Positions 1 through 7,766 of a DNA stretch of 44,279 nucleotides are shown here, piece by piece. The notes under the pieces were generated by a model, which was not told the origin of the DNA, did no database searches, and saw only the letters and a list, made by a program, of their open reading frames with translations. Each line of letters begins with the position of its first letter. Position 1 is the stretch's first letter. A program made the position numbers and the translations under genes. Source of the stretch: Alphaproteobacteria bacterium 32-64-14 (GTDB taxonomy: Bacteria > Pseudomonadota > Alphaproteobacteria > Caulobacterales > Hyphomonadaceae); assembly GCA_002280725.1 (NCBI GenBank), contig NCEM01000026.1, forward strand, positions 1-44,279. The letters are read 5' to 3'.

Positions 1-151
1 CGCATCCGCCGGTCGCAAGACCGGCACAGGCACTAACCCACGGCGCATCCTGCGCGCCCCGCTCCCTCGCTGGAGGGCGGAACGGCAGCAAACCTCCAGG
101 CCGAAGGGTCGTGGAGTTTTCGGCGCATCCGCAGCAAGCGCCAAAACAAAA

Positions 152-175
152 CGCCGGAGCTTTGAGGCTCCGGCG
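152..175 (-). terminator. Rho-independent terminator of the TonB receptor gene
   Basis: A perfect 9-bp stem (CGCCGGAGC / GCTCCGGCG) encloses a 6-base loop. On the minus strand it is followed by a T-rich run (TTTTGTTTTGG). It lies about 35 bases past the stop codon of the receptor gene, which is the position expected of an intrinsic terminator. Bases 1-151 hold no gene that I can recognise. Confidence 0.8.
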
Positions 176-209
176 CGAAAGTGAAACAGGGAAGAACGTC
201 GGTGACTGA

Positions 210-3095
210 CTAGAACTTGTAGCGGCCGCCGAACACGAACTCGCGTCCGGTATGCTCGTAGTTCAGGTTGTTGTGGCGCGCCGAGTTGATCCAGCGCTCG
301 TCATACTGGTCGGTGAGGTTGATGGCCTCGAACGACACCGTGAAGTTGTCGTTCACTTCGTACGACGCCGAGAAGTCGACGTTCAGAACATCTGCCTTGC
401 CCTCGAAGTCGTTGCCGTTCTGGGCCGGCACCAGCGTGAGATACTGGTCACGCGACACCGCCGAGATGCGCGCCTGGAAAGGGCCGTCCTCATAGTACAG
501 CGTGGCGCTGATCGATTTGGGCGACTGGCCCGTCAGCGGCGCCTGCACGAAGCTCGAGCCGATGGCGGCGGCGAGAACGTAGGACACCTCGCTGTCGATA
601 TTGGTGTAGCTCAGCTGGCCGCCGAACTTGTCGAGGAACGGTCCCGGCAGGAAGGTGAACGGCGTCTGCGCCGTGACCTCGAAGCCGCGCAGTTCGCCGC
701 CCGGCGTGTTCACGAACGACGTGGTGTCGAACAGGTCGGCGTTGGTAACCCCGCTCGGCAACAGCGAGTCCGGATAGCCCGTCTGGCTGTAGGGGATCAG
801 CTGGCGCAGGCGCTGCACGAACGTGTCGATATCCTTCTGGAAGAAGGCGATCGCGAACAGCGCCTCGTCATAGGGATACCACTCGAACGAGACGTCGTAG
901 TTGGTCGATTCGATCGGCGCGAGGAACGGGTTGCCGGCCGAGATTGAGAAGCCCGGCGGGTTCACGTCGATCGTGCCGCCCGGCGTCAGCGCGGGCAGGG
1001 ACGGACGCGCGATGGTCTGCGCCGCCGCGAAGCGCACGAGGAAGTTGTCCACCGGCTCGATCGACAGGTTCGCTGAGGGTAGGGTGTTGTCATACGAATG
1101 CTCGACCGTCAGCGGGACGAAGCCGGCGCCAAGGTTGGCATAGCCCGTCGAGTTGAGTTCGGTCTTCACTGTACGCACGCCGATATTTCCACGCACCGGC
1201 ATAGAGCCGAGCTCGAAGTCGAAATCGGCCTGGGCCCAGAAGCCGGTCGATTTCTCCTGAGCAGCGCGGTTCTCGCCGAAGCTGTTGGCGGAATCCGTGC
1301 GGAAATCGCCGAATGCGTTGACGCAGTCGCACTCGAAATCGATCAGGCCATTGAGCTTGTTGATCGAGGGAACAACCCACGATGTCGGCGTGCCCGCCGG
1401 CAGGTTCATGCCACGGCCAAACCCTGTCACGGTCGTCGAATAGGCCGTAATCGGCGACGCGGCGAGCGCAGCGACGACGCTGGCCGGAAGCGCTTCCGTC
1501 ACGCGGCGCGATTCCGTGCCGGTGAATTCAAACGTTTTCTGTGTCACGCCACCCTTGAACGTCCACACATCGTCGAACTCGTAGATCAGGCGGCCATCGA
1601 GGGCGAGGAAGGTGTTGACCGCCTTGTTGGGACGCAGGCGAATGAGGGATGCATCCCCCAGCGCCGCCGAGCTCGAGAACGTGAAGTTGGCGGGATTGGT
1701 GACGTCGAAACCGTAGTTGAACGCCGGCAGGTTTGGGTCCGCGTAATTGTACGAATACCCATCCACGTCGTAGCGCTCGAACGACAGCGTGGTCTGGTTC
1801 GGGTTGTACTGAACCGCGCGCGTGTGCCCCGCGACGAACTCGCCCTTCAGCTTGCTGGTGAACTCGTGGTCGATGCGGAAGACGTTCTGGAAGAACTCGG
1901 TCTCCAGATTGTCGCGGCGTTGTTCGACACGGATGTCGACATCGTTGAACGTGCCAGCGACCAGCGTGTTGGTTGCGTCCACCGTGCCGGTCAGCAAGTC
2001 CGTTGCACGCAGGCCTTGAGCGCCGGTTTCACGTGCGAAGCTGATTACCTGGAGAAACTCCTCCTGACGGACCTCCTTGAGGTTTGCATAAAGCAAATCA
2101 TAGCCGAACGTGGTCGACTCGAAGGGCTGGTACTGCACCGAGAAGGTGGAGCCCAGGCGCTCGCGGTCATAGCTGATGCGGCCATAGCGTGGGATACGCG
2201 GGTGCGCCGCATTGTTCGCAGCCGTTGCCGCCGCAGCGCCAGTCAGCACGCCGCCCGGCGTGGTGATCGGGCCGGCGATGGTCTGATAGCAGCGGTTGGC
2301 GCCCGTGGCTGTTCCCGTGTTCGGCGGTGCAACGGCGCAGCCGTCAGCGCTCGGAATGCGGAAACGGCCCGAGCTCGAGCCCTCCTCGATCGTGTTGCGC
2401 GTGGAGTAGGCCAGCGAGAACAGGACGCCGAGCTGGCCGTCCAGGAACTGGTTGGATACCAGGAAGGTGTAGCGCGGGTCCGTATTGCGGGCGAGGTCGT
2501 TGTAGGAGAACTGCGCGCCGCCGGCCATCGTGAAGCCGTCATAGTCGAACGGCCGCGCTGTGGTGAGATCCACCGTTGCGCCGAGCGAGCCTTCCTCGAC
2601 TTCGGCCGACTGCGACTTCGCAACCTTGATCGAGTTGAACAGTTCGGAGGCGAACACGTTGAAGTCGAAGGCGCGGTTGCGGTTCTGGCGGCCATCGCGG
2701 CCGCCGGTGGTGGCGAGGGCTTCCATGCCGTTGAGGCGGACGCGCACGAAATCCGACGACAGGCCGCGCACGTTGATGGTGCGGCCTTCGCCCCCGTCGC
2801 GGTCGATCTGGACGCCCGGCACGCGCTGGAGCGATTCAGCAAGGTTGAGGTCCGGGAAGTCGGCGATGTCTTCTGCGGTGATGACGTCGACGATGCCGGC
2901 GTCCTCGCGCTTCGCCTGGATGGCGGCGGCAAGGCTATCGCGGAAGCCGGTGACGACCACCACGTCTTCGGAGGCCGGGGCAGGCTGCTCCTGCGCCACG
3001 GCCGGCGCGGCCAGGCACAATGCCGACGACAGGGTCAGCAGTGAAACGCTCGCCCCGAGACGAGTCCACGATGCACGATTGCTCGACTGAGCCAT
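210..3095 (-). CDS. TonB-dependent receptor (TonB-Xanth-Caul type, carbohydrate uptake)
   Basis: This is an outer-membrane active transporter of 961 residues. The N-terminus has a signal peptide ending near VAQEQ (about residue 35), followed by a TonB-box-like segment (EDVVVVTGF). The plug domain includes DLNLAESLQRVPGVQIDRD and a TINVRGLSSDFVRVRLNG stretch typical of the large oligosaccharide receptors of Caulobacter, Xanthomonas and sphingomonads. A long beta-barrel follows and ends in an aromatic residue (GGRYKF), as expected for an outer-membrane protein. The gene is divergent from the TRAP transporter genes, with LacI-type operator-like motifs between them, so both sides may be controlled together by the imported substrate. 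The substrate itself cannot be read from the sequence. Confidence 0.93.
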   Translation of the reverse strand: MAQSSNRASWTRLGASVSLLTLSSALCLAAPAVAQEQPAPASEDVVVVTGFRDSLAAAIQAKREDAGIVDVITAEDIADFPDLNLAESLQRVPGVQIDRDGGEGRTINVRGLSSDFVRVRLNGMEALATTGGRDGRQNRNRAFDFNVFASELFNSIKVAKSQSAEVEEGSLGATVDLTTARPFDYDGFTMAGGAQFSYNDLARNTDPRYTFLVSNQFLDGQLGVLFSLAYSTRNTIEEGSSSGRFRIPSADGCAVAPPNTGTATGANRCYQTIAGPITTPGGVLTGAAAATAANNAAHPRIPRYGRISYDRERLGSTFSVQYQPFESTTFGYDLLYANLKEVRQEEFLQVISFARETGAQGLRATDLLTGTVDATNTLVAGTFNDVDIRVEQRRDNLETEFFQNVFRIDHEFTSKLKGEFVAGHTRAVQYNPNQTTLSFERYDVDGYSYNYADPNLPAFNYGFDVTNPANFTFSSSAALGDASLIRLRPNKAVNTFLALDGRLIYEFDDVWTFKGGVTQKTFEFTGTESRRVTEALPASVVAALAASPITAYSTTVTGFGRGMNLPAGTPTSWVVPSINKLNGLIDFECDCVNAFGDFRTDSANSFGENRAAQEKSTGFWAQADFDFELGSMPVRGNIGVRTVKTELNSTGYANLGAGFVPLTVEHSYDNTLPSANLSIEPVDNFLVRFAAAQTIARPSLPALTPGGTIDVNPPGFSISAGNPFLAPIESTNYDVSFEWYPYDEALFAIAFFQKDIDTFVQRLRQLIPYSQTGYPDSLLPSGVTNADLFDTTSFVNTPGGELRGFEVTAQTPFTFLPGPFLDKFGGQLSYTNIDSEVSYVLAAAIGSSFVQAPLTGQSPKSISATLYYEDGPFQARISAVSRDQYLTLVPAQNGNDFEGKADVLNVDFSASYEVNDNFTVSFEAINLTDQYDERWINSARHNNLNYEHTGREFVFGGRYKF

Positions 3096-3187
3096 GTTTT
3101 CCGCTCCCTAAAACGTGCCGCGCCCATCAATGCAGGCTCAGCTTATTGCGTGGGATGAGGCGCCCCACCCTCGATGCAACTATCGAT

Positions 3188-3205
3188 AGCCACCGGTTAC
3201 CGTGG
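3188..3205. promoter_or_regulatory. LacI-type operator-like motif 1
   Basis: The site reads CCACCGGTTACCGTGG with outer arms CCAC/GTGG and an ACCGGTTACC core. It lies about 95 bases upstream of the TonB receptor start. LacI/GalR-family operators in alphaproteobacteria commonly have such CG-centred imperfect palindromes. No LacI-type gene is in the window, so the regulator would be encoded elsewhere. Confidence 0.5.
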
Positions 3206-3218
3206 TTGCAAGAAGAAA

Positions 3219-3232
3219 TGACACCGGTTTCC
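3219..3232. promoter_or_regulatory. LacI-type operator-like motif 2
   Basis: TGACACCGGTTTCC differs from motif 3 (TGACACCGGTTACC) at one base. It lies about 125 bases upstream of the TonB receptor start. Recurrence of the same core three times in one divergent gap supports a regulatory role. Confidence 0.5.
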
Positions 3233-3362
3233 TATCGCGACGCATTTTTTTGGCGTGCGCGTCCCGAAAGCGCCGATGCCGTTAGGTAAATGTGCCTCGC
3301 TATGCTGCAACTGCGAAAGGAATAACCATTTCTGGATACCGCAAACCGGCTTGCGCTTCATG

Positions 3363-3376
3363 TGACACCGGTTACC
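3363..3376. promoter_or_regulatory. LacI-type operator-like motif 3
   Basis: TGACACCGGTTACC lies about 77 bases upstream of the dctP start and shares its core with motifs 1 and 2. Its position suits control of the TRAP operon. The rest of the gap from 3096 to 3452 shows no gene. Confidence 0.5.
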
Positions 3377-3452
3377 ATATCGACAATGATTGAGCCGTGT
3401 GGCGTCCTTCTGGACAGCACATACAGCCAAAATCGGGAGGCTAACCAAAGCC

Positions 3453-4469
3453 ATGGCGTCTGCGCCGGGTCATCTGCCTGCAATCACGCGCCGCACGGCC
3501 GCCACGGGCGGGCTGGCGGCGGTTGCACTTGCTGCCTGCGGCGGCTCTGGAATGCGGGTTTTGCTGTCGAGCGACACACACCCGGCCGGTTACCCCACGG
3601 TTGAGGCCGTCCAGGAGATGGGCCGGCTGCTATCTGAACGCACCAATGGCCGCCTCGGCGTGCGCGTCTATGCCGGCGGCCAGCTGGGCGCGGAACGCGA
3701 CACGCTGGAGATCACGACGTTTGGCGGCCTCGACATGAATCGCGTCTTCATGTCTCCTCTGAATGCGATCGAGCCGGATACAACGATCCCTTCGCTGCCC
3801 TTCCTGTTCCAGTCGAAGGATCACATGCGCCGCGCGCTCGATGGCGCGCCGGGACGCGCCATTCTCGACACGCTGGAAAAGCATGGCCTGATCGGGCTCT
3901 GCTATTATGACTCGGGCGAGCGTAGTTTCTATAACACGCGGAAGCCCATCTACACGCCCGACGACATGAAGGGCATGAAGATCCGCACACCCAATTCCGA
4001 TCTGTCTGTCGCCACGATCAACGCCACCGGCGCGAACGCAACGCCGATGGATCTGGGCGAGGTGTATCAGTCGCTGGTGCAGGGCGTGATCGACGGCGCC
4101 GAGAACAACTGGCCGTCATTCGAATCCGGACGCCATTTTGAAGCGGCGCCTTACTACAGCCTGACGCGCCACGTGATGACGCCTGAAGTCCTGCTGATGT
4201 CGAAGGCGCGCTGGGACAGGCTGTCGAGCGCCGACCGCGACATCGTGATGGCCTGCGCAAGGGACAGTGTCCCTTTCATGCGCAAACTCTGGGACGAGCG
4301 GGTGGAAGGCGCGCGCACGCGATTGCTTGCAGCTGGCGTCAAGGAGAATGAAGTCATCGATCGCGCCGCTTTCGTGCGGCTGATGAAGCCGGTCTACGAC
4401 CAGTTCGTCACTACGCCCTTCCAGAAGCGCCTGGTGGCTGACATTGAAGCGATGGCTGCATCCTCATGA
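3453..4469 (+). CDS. dctP: TRAP transporter substrate-binding protein DctP, predicted lipoprotein
   Basis: This is the periplasmic solute receptor of a tripartite ATP-independent transporter, 338 residues from the ATG at 3453. I chose that start because GGGAGG (3435-3440) sits 12 bases upstream. An in-frame TTG at 3390 is possible but has no ribosome site. The leader contains a twin-arginine pair (ITRRTAATGG) followed by a lipobox (LAAC), so the mature protein is probably membrane-anchored and perhaps Tat-exported. Family hallmarks include the YTPDDMKGMKIRTPNS stretch, with the arginine that usually binds the substrate carboxylate, and EVYQSLVQGVIDGAENNW. The gene overlaps dctQ by four bases (ATGA). 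An organic acid or sugar acid is the likely ligand by family, but it is not proven here. Confidence 0.92.
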   Translation: MASAPGHLPAITRRTAATGGLAAVALAACGGSGMRVLLSSDTHPAGYPTVEAVQEMGRLLSERTNGRLGVRVYAGGQLGAERDTLEITTFGGLDMNRVFMSPLNAIEPDTTIPSLPFLFQSKDHMRRALDGAPGRAILDTLEKHGLIGLCYYDSGERSFYNTRKPIYTPDDMKGMKIRTPNSDLSVATINATGANATPMDLGEVYQSLVQGVIDGAENNWPSFESGRHFEAAPYYSLTRHVMTPEVLLMSKARWDRLSSADRDIVMACARDSVPFMRKLWDERVEGARTRLLAAGVKENEVIDRAAFVRLMKPVYDQFVTTPFQKRLVADIEAMAASS

Positions 4470-4966
4470 AAGCTCATCCGATCCAGCGCATCGCCCGCTT
4501 TGCCTCGAATGCGCTCATAGGCGTCGCGGCAACGGGTCTCGTCGCGATGACCATCATCATCGGCTGGCAGGTAATCGGCCGCTTCGTTCTCGGCTCCAGT
4601 CCGTCCTGGTCGGAACAGGCAGCCCAAGTGCTGATGATCTGGTTCGCCTTCCTGGCCGCCGCCGCCGGCGTGCGCGAGGGCTTCCACATCCGCATCGTCG
4701 CGCTGGAGGAGGCGGCTTCCCCGCGCATCCGGCGTCTCATGCAGCTATCCGCCAGTCTGGTGGTGGCGGGATGTGGTCTCGCAATGCTGATCCTTGGCGG
4801 CGAACTGGTGATGCGCACCTGGGAGCACACCATCCCCTCGCTCGGCATGTCGCGTGGATTTGCGTATCTCGGACTTCCCATTTCCGGCGCGCTGATCGTG
4901 TTGTTCGAAATCGAACGCATGTTCTTTCCTGCGCCAGAGCCAGAAACCACCGTGGTGATCGAGTAG
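4466..4966 (+). CDS. dctQ: TRAP transporter small membrane subunit DctQ
   Basis: This is the 166-residue small integral membrane subunit that joins the permease to the substrate receptor. It has four hydrophobic segments, starting near residues 12-32 (NALIGVAATGLVAMTIIIGW). The family-typical SWSEQAAQVLMIWFAFLAAA and VREGFHIRI stretches follow the first segment. The start overlaps the dctP stop (ATGA), and the stop TAG abuts the dctM ATG with no gap, so the three genes are translationally coupled. Confidence 0.93.
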   Translation: MKAHPIQRIARFASNALIGVAATGLVAMTIIIGWQVIGRFVLGSSPSWSEQAAQVLMIWFAFLAAAAGVREGFHIRIVALEEAASPRIRRLMQLSASLVVAGCGLAMLILGGELVMRTWEHTIPSLGMSRGFAYLGLPISGALIVLFEIERMFFPAPEPETTVVIE

Positions 4967-6253
4967 ATGGAAATCGCGGTCCTCCTCATCAGTCTCACCG
5001 TGCTCTTCATGCTGGGCGTGCCCGTGGCGTTCGCCCTGCTGGGCTCGTCCATCCTCTGCTTCCTCGCGATGGATATCCCGCTCGTGGTGGTGTTCCAGCG
5101 CATGGCGGCAGGCGTCAGCACGTTTTCGCTGATGGCGATCCCGTTCTTCGTTTTCGCTGGCGACCTGATGTATCGCTCGGGCATCGCGACGCGGCTCGTC
5201 CAGATTGCAGAGGCTGCCTTCGGCCGTTCACGCGGTGGTCTCGGCCTCGTCACGGTCGGCGCCTCGACCATGTTCGGCGCCGTCTCCGGCTCGGCCATCG
5301 CCACATGCTCGGCCGTCGGGTCGACCCTGATCCAGCCGATGCGCGAGAAAGGATACGACGCGGACTACGCAGTGAACGTGACCGCATCGGCCGCAATCGT
5401 CGGCCTGCTGGTGCCGCCCTCGCACAACATGATCATCTACACAGCGGCCAGCGGCATCGGCGTGTCGATCACCGACATGTTTCTTGCCGGGATCATTCCC
5501 GGAATCATCACGGCAGTGCTGGTTGGCCTCGTCAGCTGGATGGTTGCGGTCAAGCGCGGCTATCCGCGTGGCGTGTTTCCCGGCTGGAATGCCTTTTCCC
5601 GCGCCATCCTTTTTGCCATTCCGGGGTTGCTGACCATCGTAGTTATCATGGGCGGCATCCTGTCGGGCATTTTCACCCCGACAGAGTCGTCCGCAATCGC
5701 GGTGATATACACCATCGTGATCGGCGCTTTCGCCTACCGCACGCTGGGCTGGGCGAAATTCCGCCAGGCCGCCGCACAGTCCGTGCGCGTCACGGCGATG
5801 GTGTTGCTCATCATCGGCGCTGCCACCGCGTTCGGCCACGCACTCGCAATCCTGCAGGCGCCAACGCAGCTTGCTGACCTGATCACGGCGATCACCGACA
5901 ATCCGATCCTCGTGCTATTGATCGTGAATATCATCCTGCTCGTGCTCGGCACGTTCATGGACATGGCGCCGCTGATCATCATCATGACGCCGATCCTGTT
6001 GCCGGTGATGACCAAGATCGGCGTCGATCCCGTCCACTTCGGCATCATCATGATCCTGAACCAGGGCATCGGCCTGCTAACGCCGCCGGTCGGGTCTGTG
6101 CTGTTTGTCGCCTCTTCCATCGGCAAGACGAAGATGGAAACAGCGATGAAGACGATCTGGCCGTTCTATGGCGCGCTTACGGTTGCCCTCATCCTTGTCA
6201 CCTACATTCCGCAGATCTCGATGACGCTGCCGGCGATGTTCAACGGGAAGTAG
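4967..6253 (+). CDS. dctM: TRAP transporter large permease subunit DctM
   Basis: This is the 428-residue channel subunit of the TRAP transporter, with about a dozen hydrophobic segments. Diagnostic stretches are VPVAFALLGSS near the N-terminus, the GAVSGSAIATCSAVGSTLI region, LLVPPSHNMIIY, the GGILSGIFTPTESSAIAV motif, and LGTFMDMAPLIIIMTPILLP with NQGIGLLTPPVG in the C-terminal half. It uses an ion gradient to drive uptake with DctP and DctQ. It starts directly after the dctQ stop and is followed five bases later by the cupin/esterase gene, which suggests a four-gene operon. Confidence 0.95.
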   Translation: MEIAVLLISLTVLFMLGVPVAFALLGSSILCFLAMDIPLVVVFQRMAAGVSTFSLMAIPFFVFAGDLMYRSGIATRLVQIAEAAFGRSRGGLGLVTVGASTMFGAVSGSAIATCSAVGSTLIQPMREKGYDADYAVNVTASAAIVGLLVPPSHNMIIYTAASGIGVSITDMFLAGIIPGIITAVLVGLVSWMVAVKRGYPRGVFPGWNAFSRAILFAIPGLLTIVVIMGGILSGIFTPTESSAIAVIYTIVIGAFAYRTLGWAKFRQAAAQSVRVTAMVLLIIGAATAFGHALAILQAPTQLADLITAITDNPILVLLIVNIILLVLGTFMDMAPLIIIMTPILLPVMTKIGVDPVHFGIIMILNQGIGLLTPPVGSVLFVASSIGKTKMETAMKTIWPFYGALTVALILVTYIPQISMTLPAMFNGK

Positions 6254-6258
6254 GCCCG

Positions 6259-7626
6259 ATGCGCATTGTCTTTCTCGCGTTTGCGGTCCTGGTTTCGTCG
6301 GCGAGCTGCACGACATCGCCGCTGCAGACGAGCGCTGCGCCATCCGCGGCTGTCGCTGCGCGCCGCATGGTCGTTGTGGACGAGCGCGACGTTTCAGTCG
6401 ACCAGCCGCCGCCGCACGGCGCCATCGGCATGAGCACGGCTTACCGGATCAGCGACGCCGCGCCGGGCCGCACCATGGAATTCCGGCGTCGCATGCTGCA
6501 CGTGGGCGCCGCCATCGGCGAGCATCCGATCGACCATGACGAAGTGTATTACGTTCTCGCGGGGCAGGGCGAGGTTGTCTCCGACGGGGAGAAGCGCCTG
6601 CTCACCGCCGGCATGGCTGCCTATCTCTATGACGGCGCTGTGGTCGGCATCCGTCAGCTGGGTGAGACGCCGCTCGATCTCATCATCTCCTATCCGCTGA
6701 AACCGATGCCGGAAGGTTTTCTCGTGGATGCGGGCCGCGCGCCTGATCTCGAGATCGAGCTGTGGCCCGGCGGCGCGCCGGGCGGTGAAAGCGTCAGCCT
6801 CAACGAGCATGTGGTCGATCGCGACAATCCGTTCGGCCTTGTCGATCGCGCCGCCCACGATGTGACGCGCCCGACGCTGTCCGTGTTCAGGCCGGCGAAG
6901 CCGGATGGATCTGCAATCCTGATCATTCCTGGCGGCGGCTATCGCTGGGTGGTGATCGACAAGGAGGGCTTTGAAGGCGCGCGCTGGTTCAGCCGCCAAG
7001 GCGCTACGGTGTATGTGCTGAAGCATCGCCTGCCGCATCAGGGCTGGGCCGCCGGTCCCGACACGCCGCTGCAGGATGCCCAGCGGGCGATGCGGATTAT
7101 CCGCGCGCGAGCGGCATCCGATGGCGTTGATCCGGCCCGCATCATGGCGATCGGCTTCTCTGCGGGCGGCCATGTCGCGGGCTCTCTCGCCACGCGCTTC
7201 GACGCAGAGGTCTATGCACCGCGCGATGCGGCCGACGCGCTGTCGGCCCGGCCTGATGCGGTGACGCTGATGTACCCCGTTGTCTCGATGAAGGCAGGCG
7301 TGGCGCACACGGGTTCACGCGAGAACCTGCTGGGTCCAACGCCCGCGGCTGCGATGGTGGACAAGTATTCGCTGGAAACAGCGCCGCCCGCCGCCACGCC
7401 GCCAACTTTGCTGATCCATGCCGCCGACGACGCAAGCGTCCCGGTGGACAACGCGCTGCTCATGTTTGCCGCCTTGCGCAAAGCGGGAGTCACGACCTCG
7501 CTCCACATCTTCGACAGCGGCGGCCATGGCTTTGGCCTGCGCGGTATCGACAATGACCCACGGTCGGCCTGGCCGGACCTCGTGATGGAGTGGGGCCGCC
7601 GGACCGGCGTTTTCCGCAAGGATTGA
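6259..7626 (+). CDS. Secreted cupin plus alpha/beta-hydrolase (acetyl-esterase-like) fusion
   Basis: This 455-residue protein has an N-terminal export signal that ends in a lipobox-like SSASC (Cys17). Residues 60-150 form a cupin barrel with a metal-ligand pattern His89, His93 and Glu95 (GEHPIDHDEVYYVL). Residues 165-455 form an alpha/beta hydrolase of the BD-FAE/acetyl-xylan-esterase kind. It has the ELWPGGAPGG entry motif, an IIPGGGYRW oxyanion loop, nucleophile Ser301 in GFSAGGH, Asp390/391 in AADDASVPV and His423 in GGHGFG. All three catalytic positions are present. The gene starts five bases after dctM and probably belongs to the same operon. It may strip ester groups from the imported compound. 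The exact substrate is unknown, and the cupin may be regulatory or binding rather than catalytic. Confidence 0.85.
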   Translation: MRIVFLAFAVLVSSASCTTSPLQTSAAPSAAVAARRMVVVDERDVSVDQPPPHGAIGMSTAYRISDAAPGRTMEFRRRMLHVGAAIGEHPIDHDEVYYVLAGQGEVVSDGEKRLLTAGMAAYLYDGAVVGIRQLGETPLDLIISYPLKPMPEGFLVDAGRAPDLEIELWPGGAPGGESVSLNEHVVDRDNPFGLVDRAAHDVTRPTLSVFRPAKPDGSAILIIPGGGYRWVVIDKEGFEGARWFSRQGATVYVLKHRLPHQGWAAGPDTPLQDAQRAMRIIRARAASDGVDPARIMAIGFSAGGHVAGSLATRFDAEVYAPRDAADALSARPDAVTLMYPVVSMKAGVAHTGSRENLLGPTPAAAMVDKYSLETAPPAATPPTLLIHAADDASVPVDNALLMFAALRKAGVTTSLHIFDSGGHGFGLRGIDNDPRSAWPDLVMEWGRRTGVFRKD

Positions 7627-7716
7627 AAGCGTCCCATCGACCCCCTCGCGTGACAGGGGTGACTCCAGCGGCATCGGGCTCCTAAAGCGATCCCGCTCCA
7701 GGTCAGGGCAAAGAAA

Positions 7717-7741
7717 CCTCCCGCAATCGCGGCGGGAGGTA
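7717..7741 (-). terminator. Rho-independent terminator after the sulfatase pseudogene
   Basis: A perfect 9-bp stem (ACCTCCCGC / GCGGGAGGT) with a 7-base loop is followed on the minus strand by TTTCTTTG. It lies 26 bases beyond the stop of the minus-strand sulfatase remnant. On the plus strand it is also downstream of the cupin/esterase gene, so it could serve both. Confidence 0.65.
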
Positions 7742-7766
7742 TCCTGTGCTGTGCGCTGTCAGAGGC

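Noticed and set aside
1..151. Repeated CGCATCC words near the left edge
   Set aside because: Three short copies of a GC-rich heptamer without regular spacing; chance or a larger repeat cut by the edge cannot be told apart.
1098..3044. Very long plus-strand open frame (648 codons) antisense to the TonB receptor
   Set aside because: It is a GC-driven shadow: no start context or recognisable domains, while the opposite strand encodes a clear receptor.
4444..5877. Long plus-strand open frame overlapping dctQ and dctM in another frame
   Set aside because: Arg/His-rich text with no domains; the TRAP subunits fully explain this stretch.
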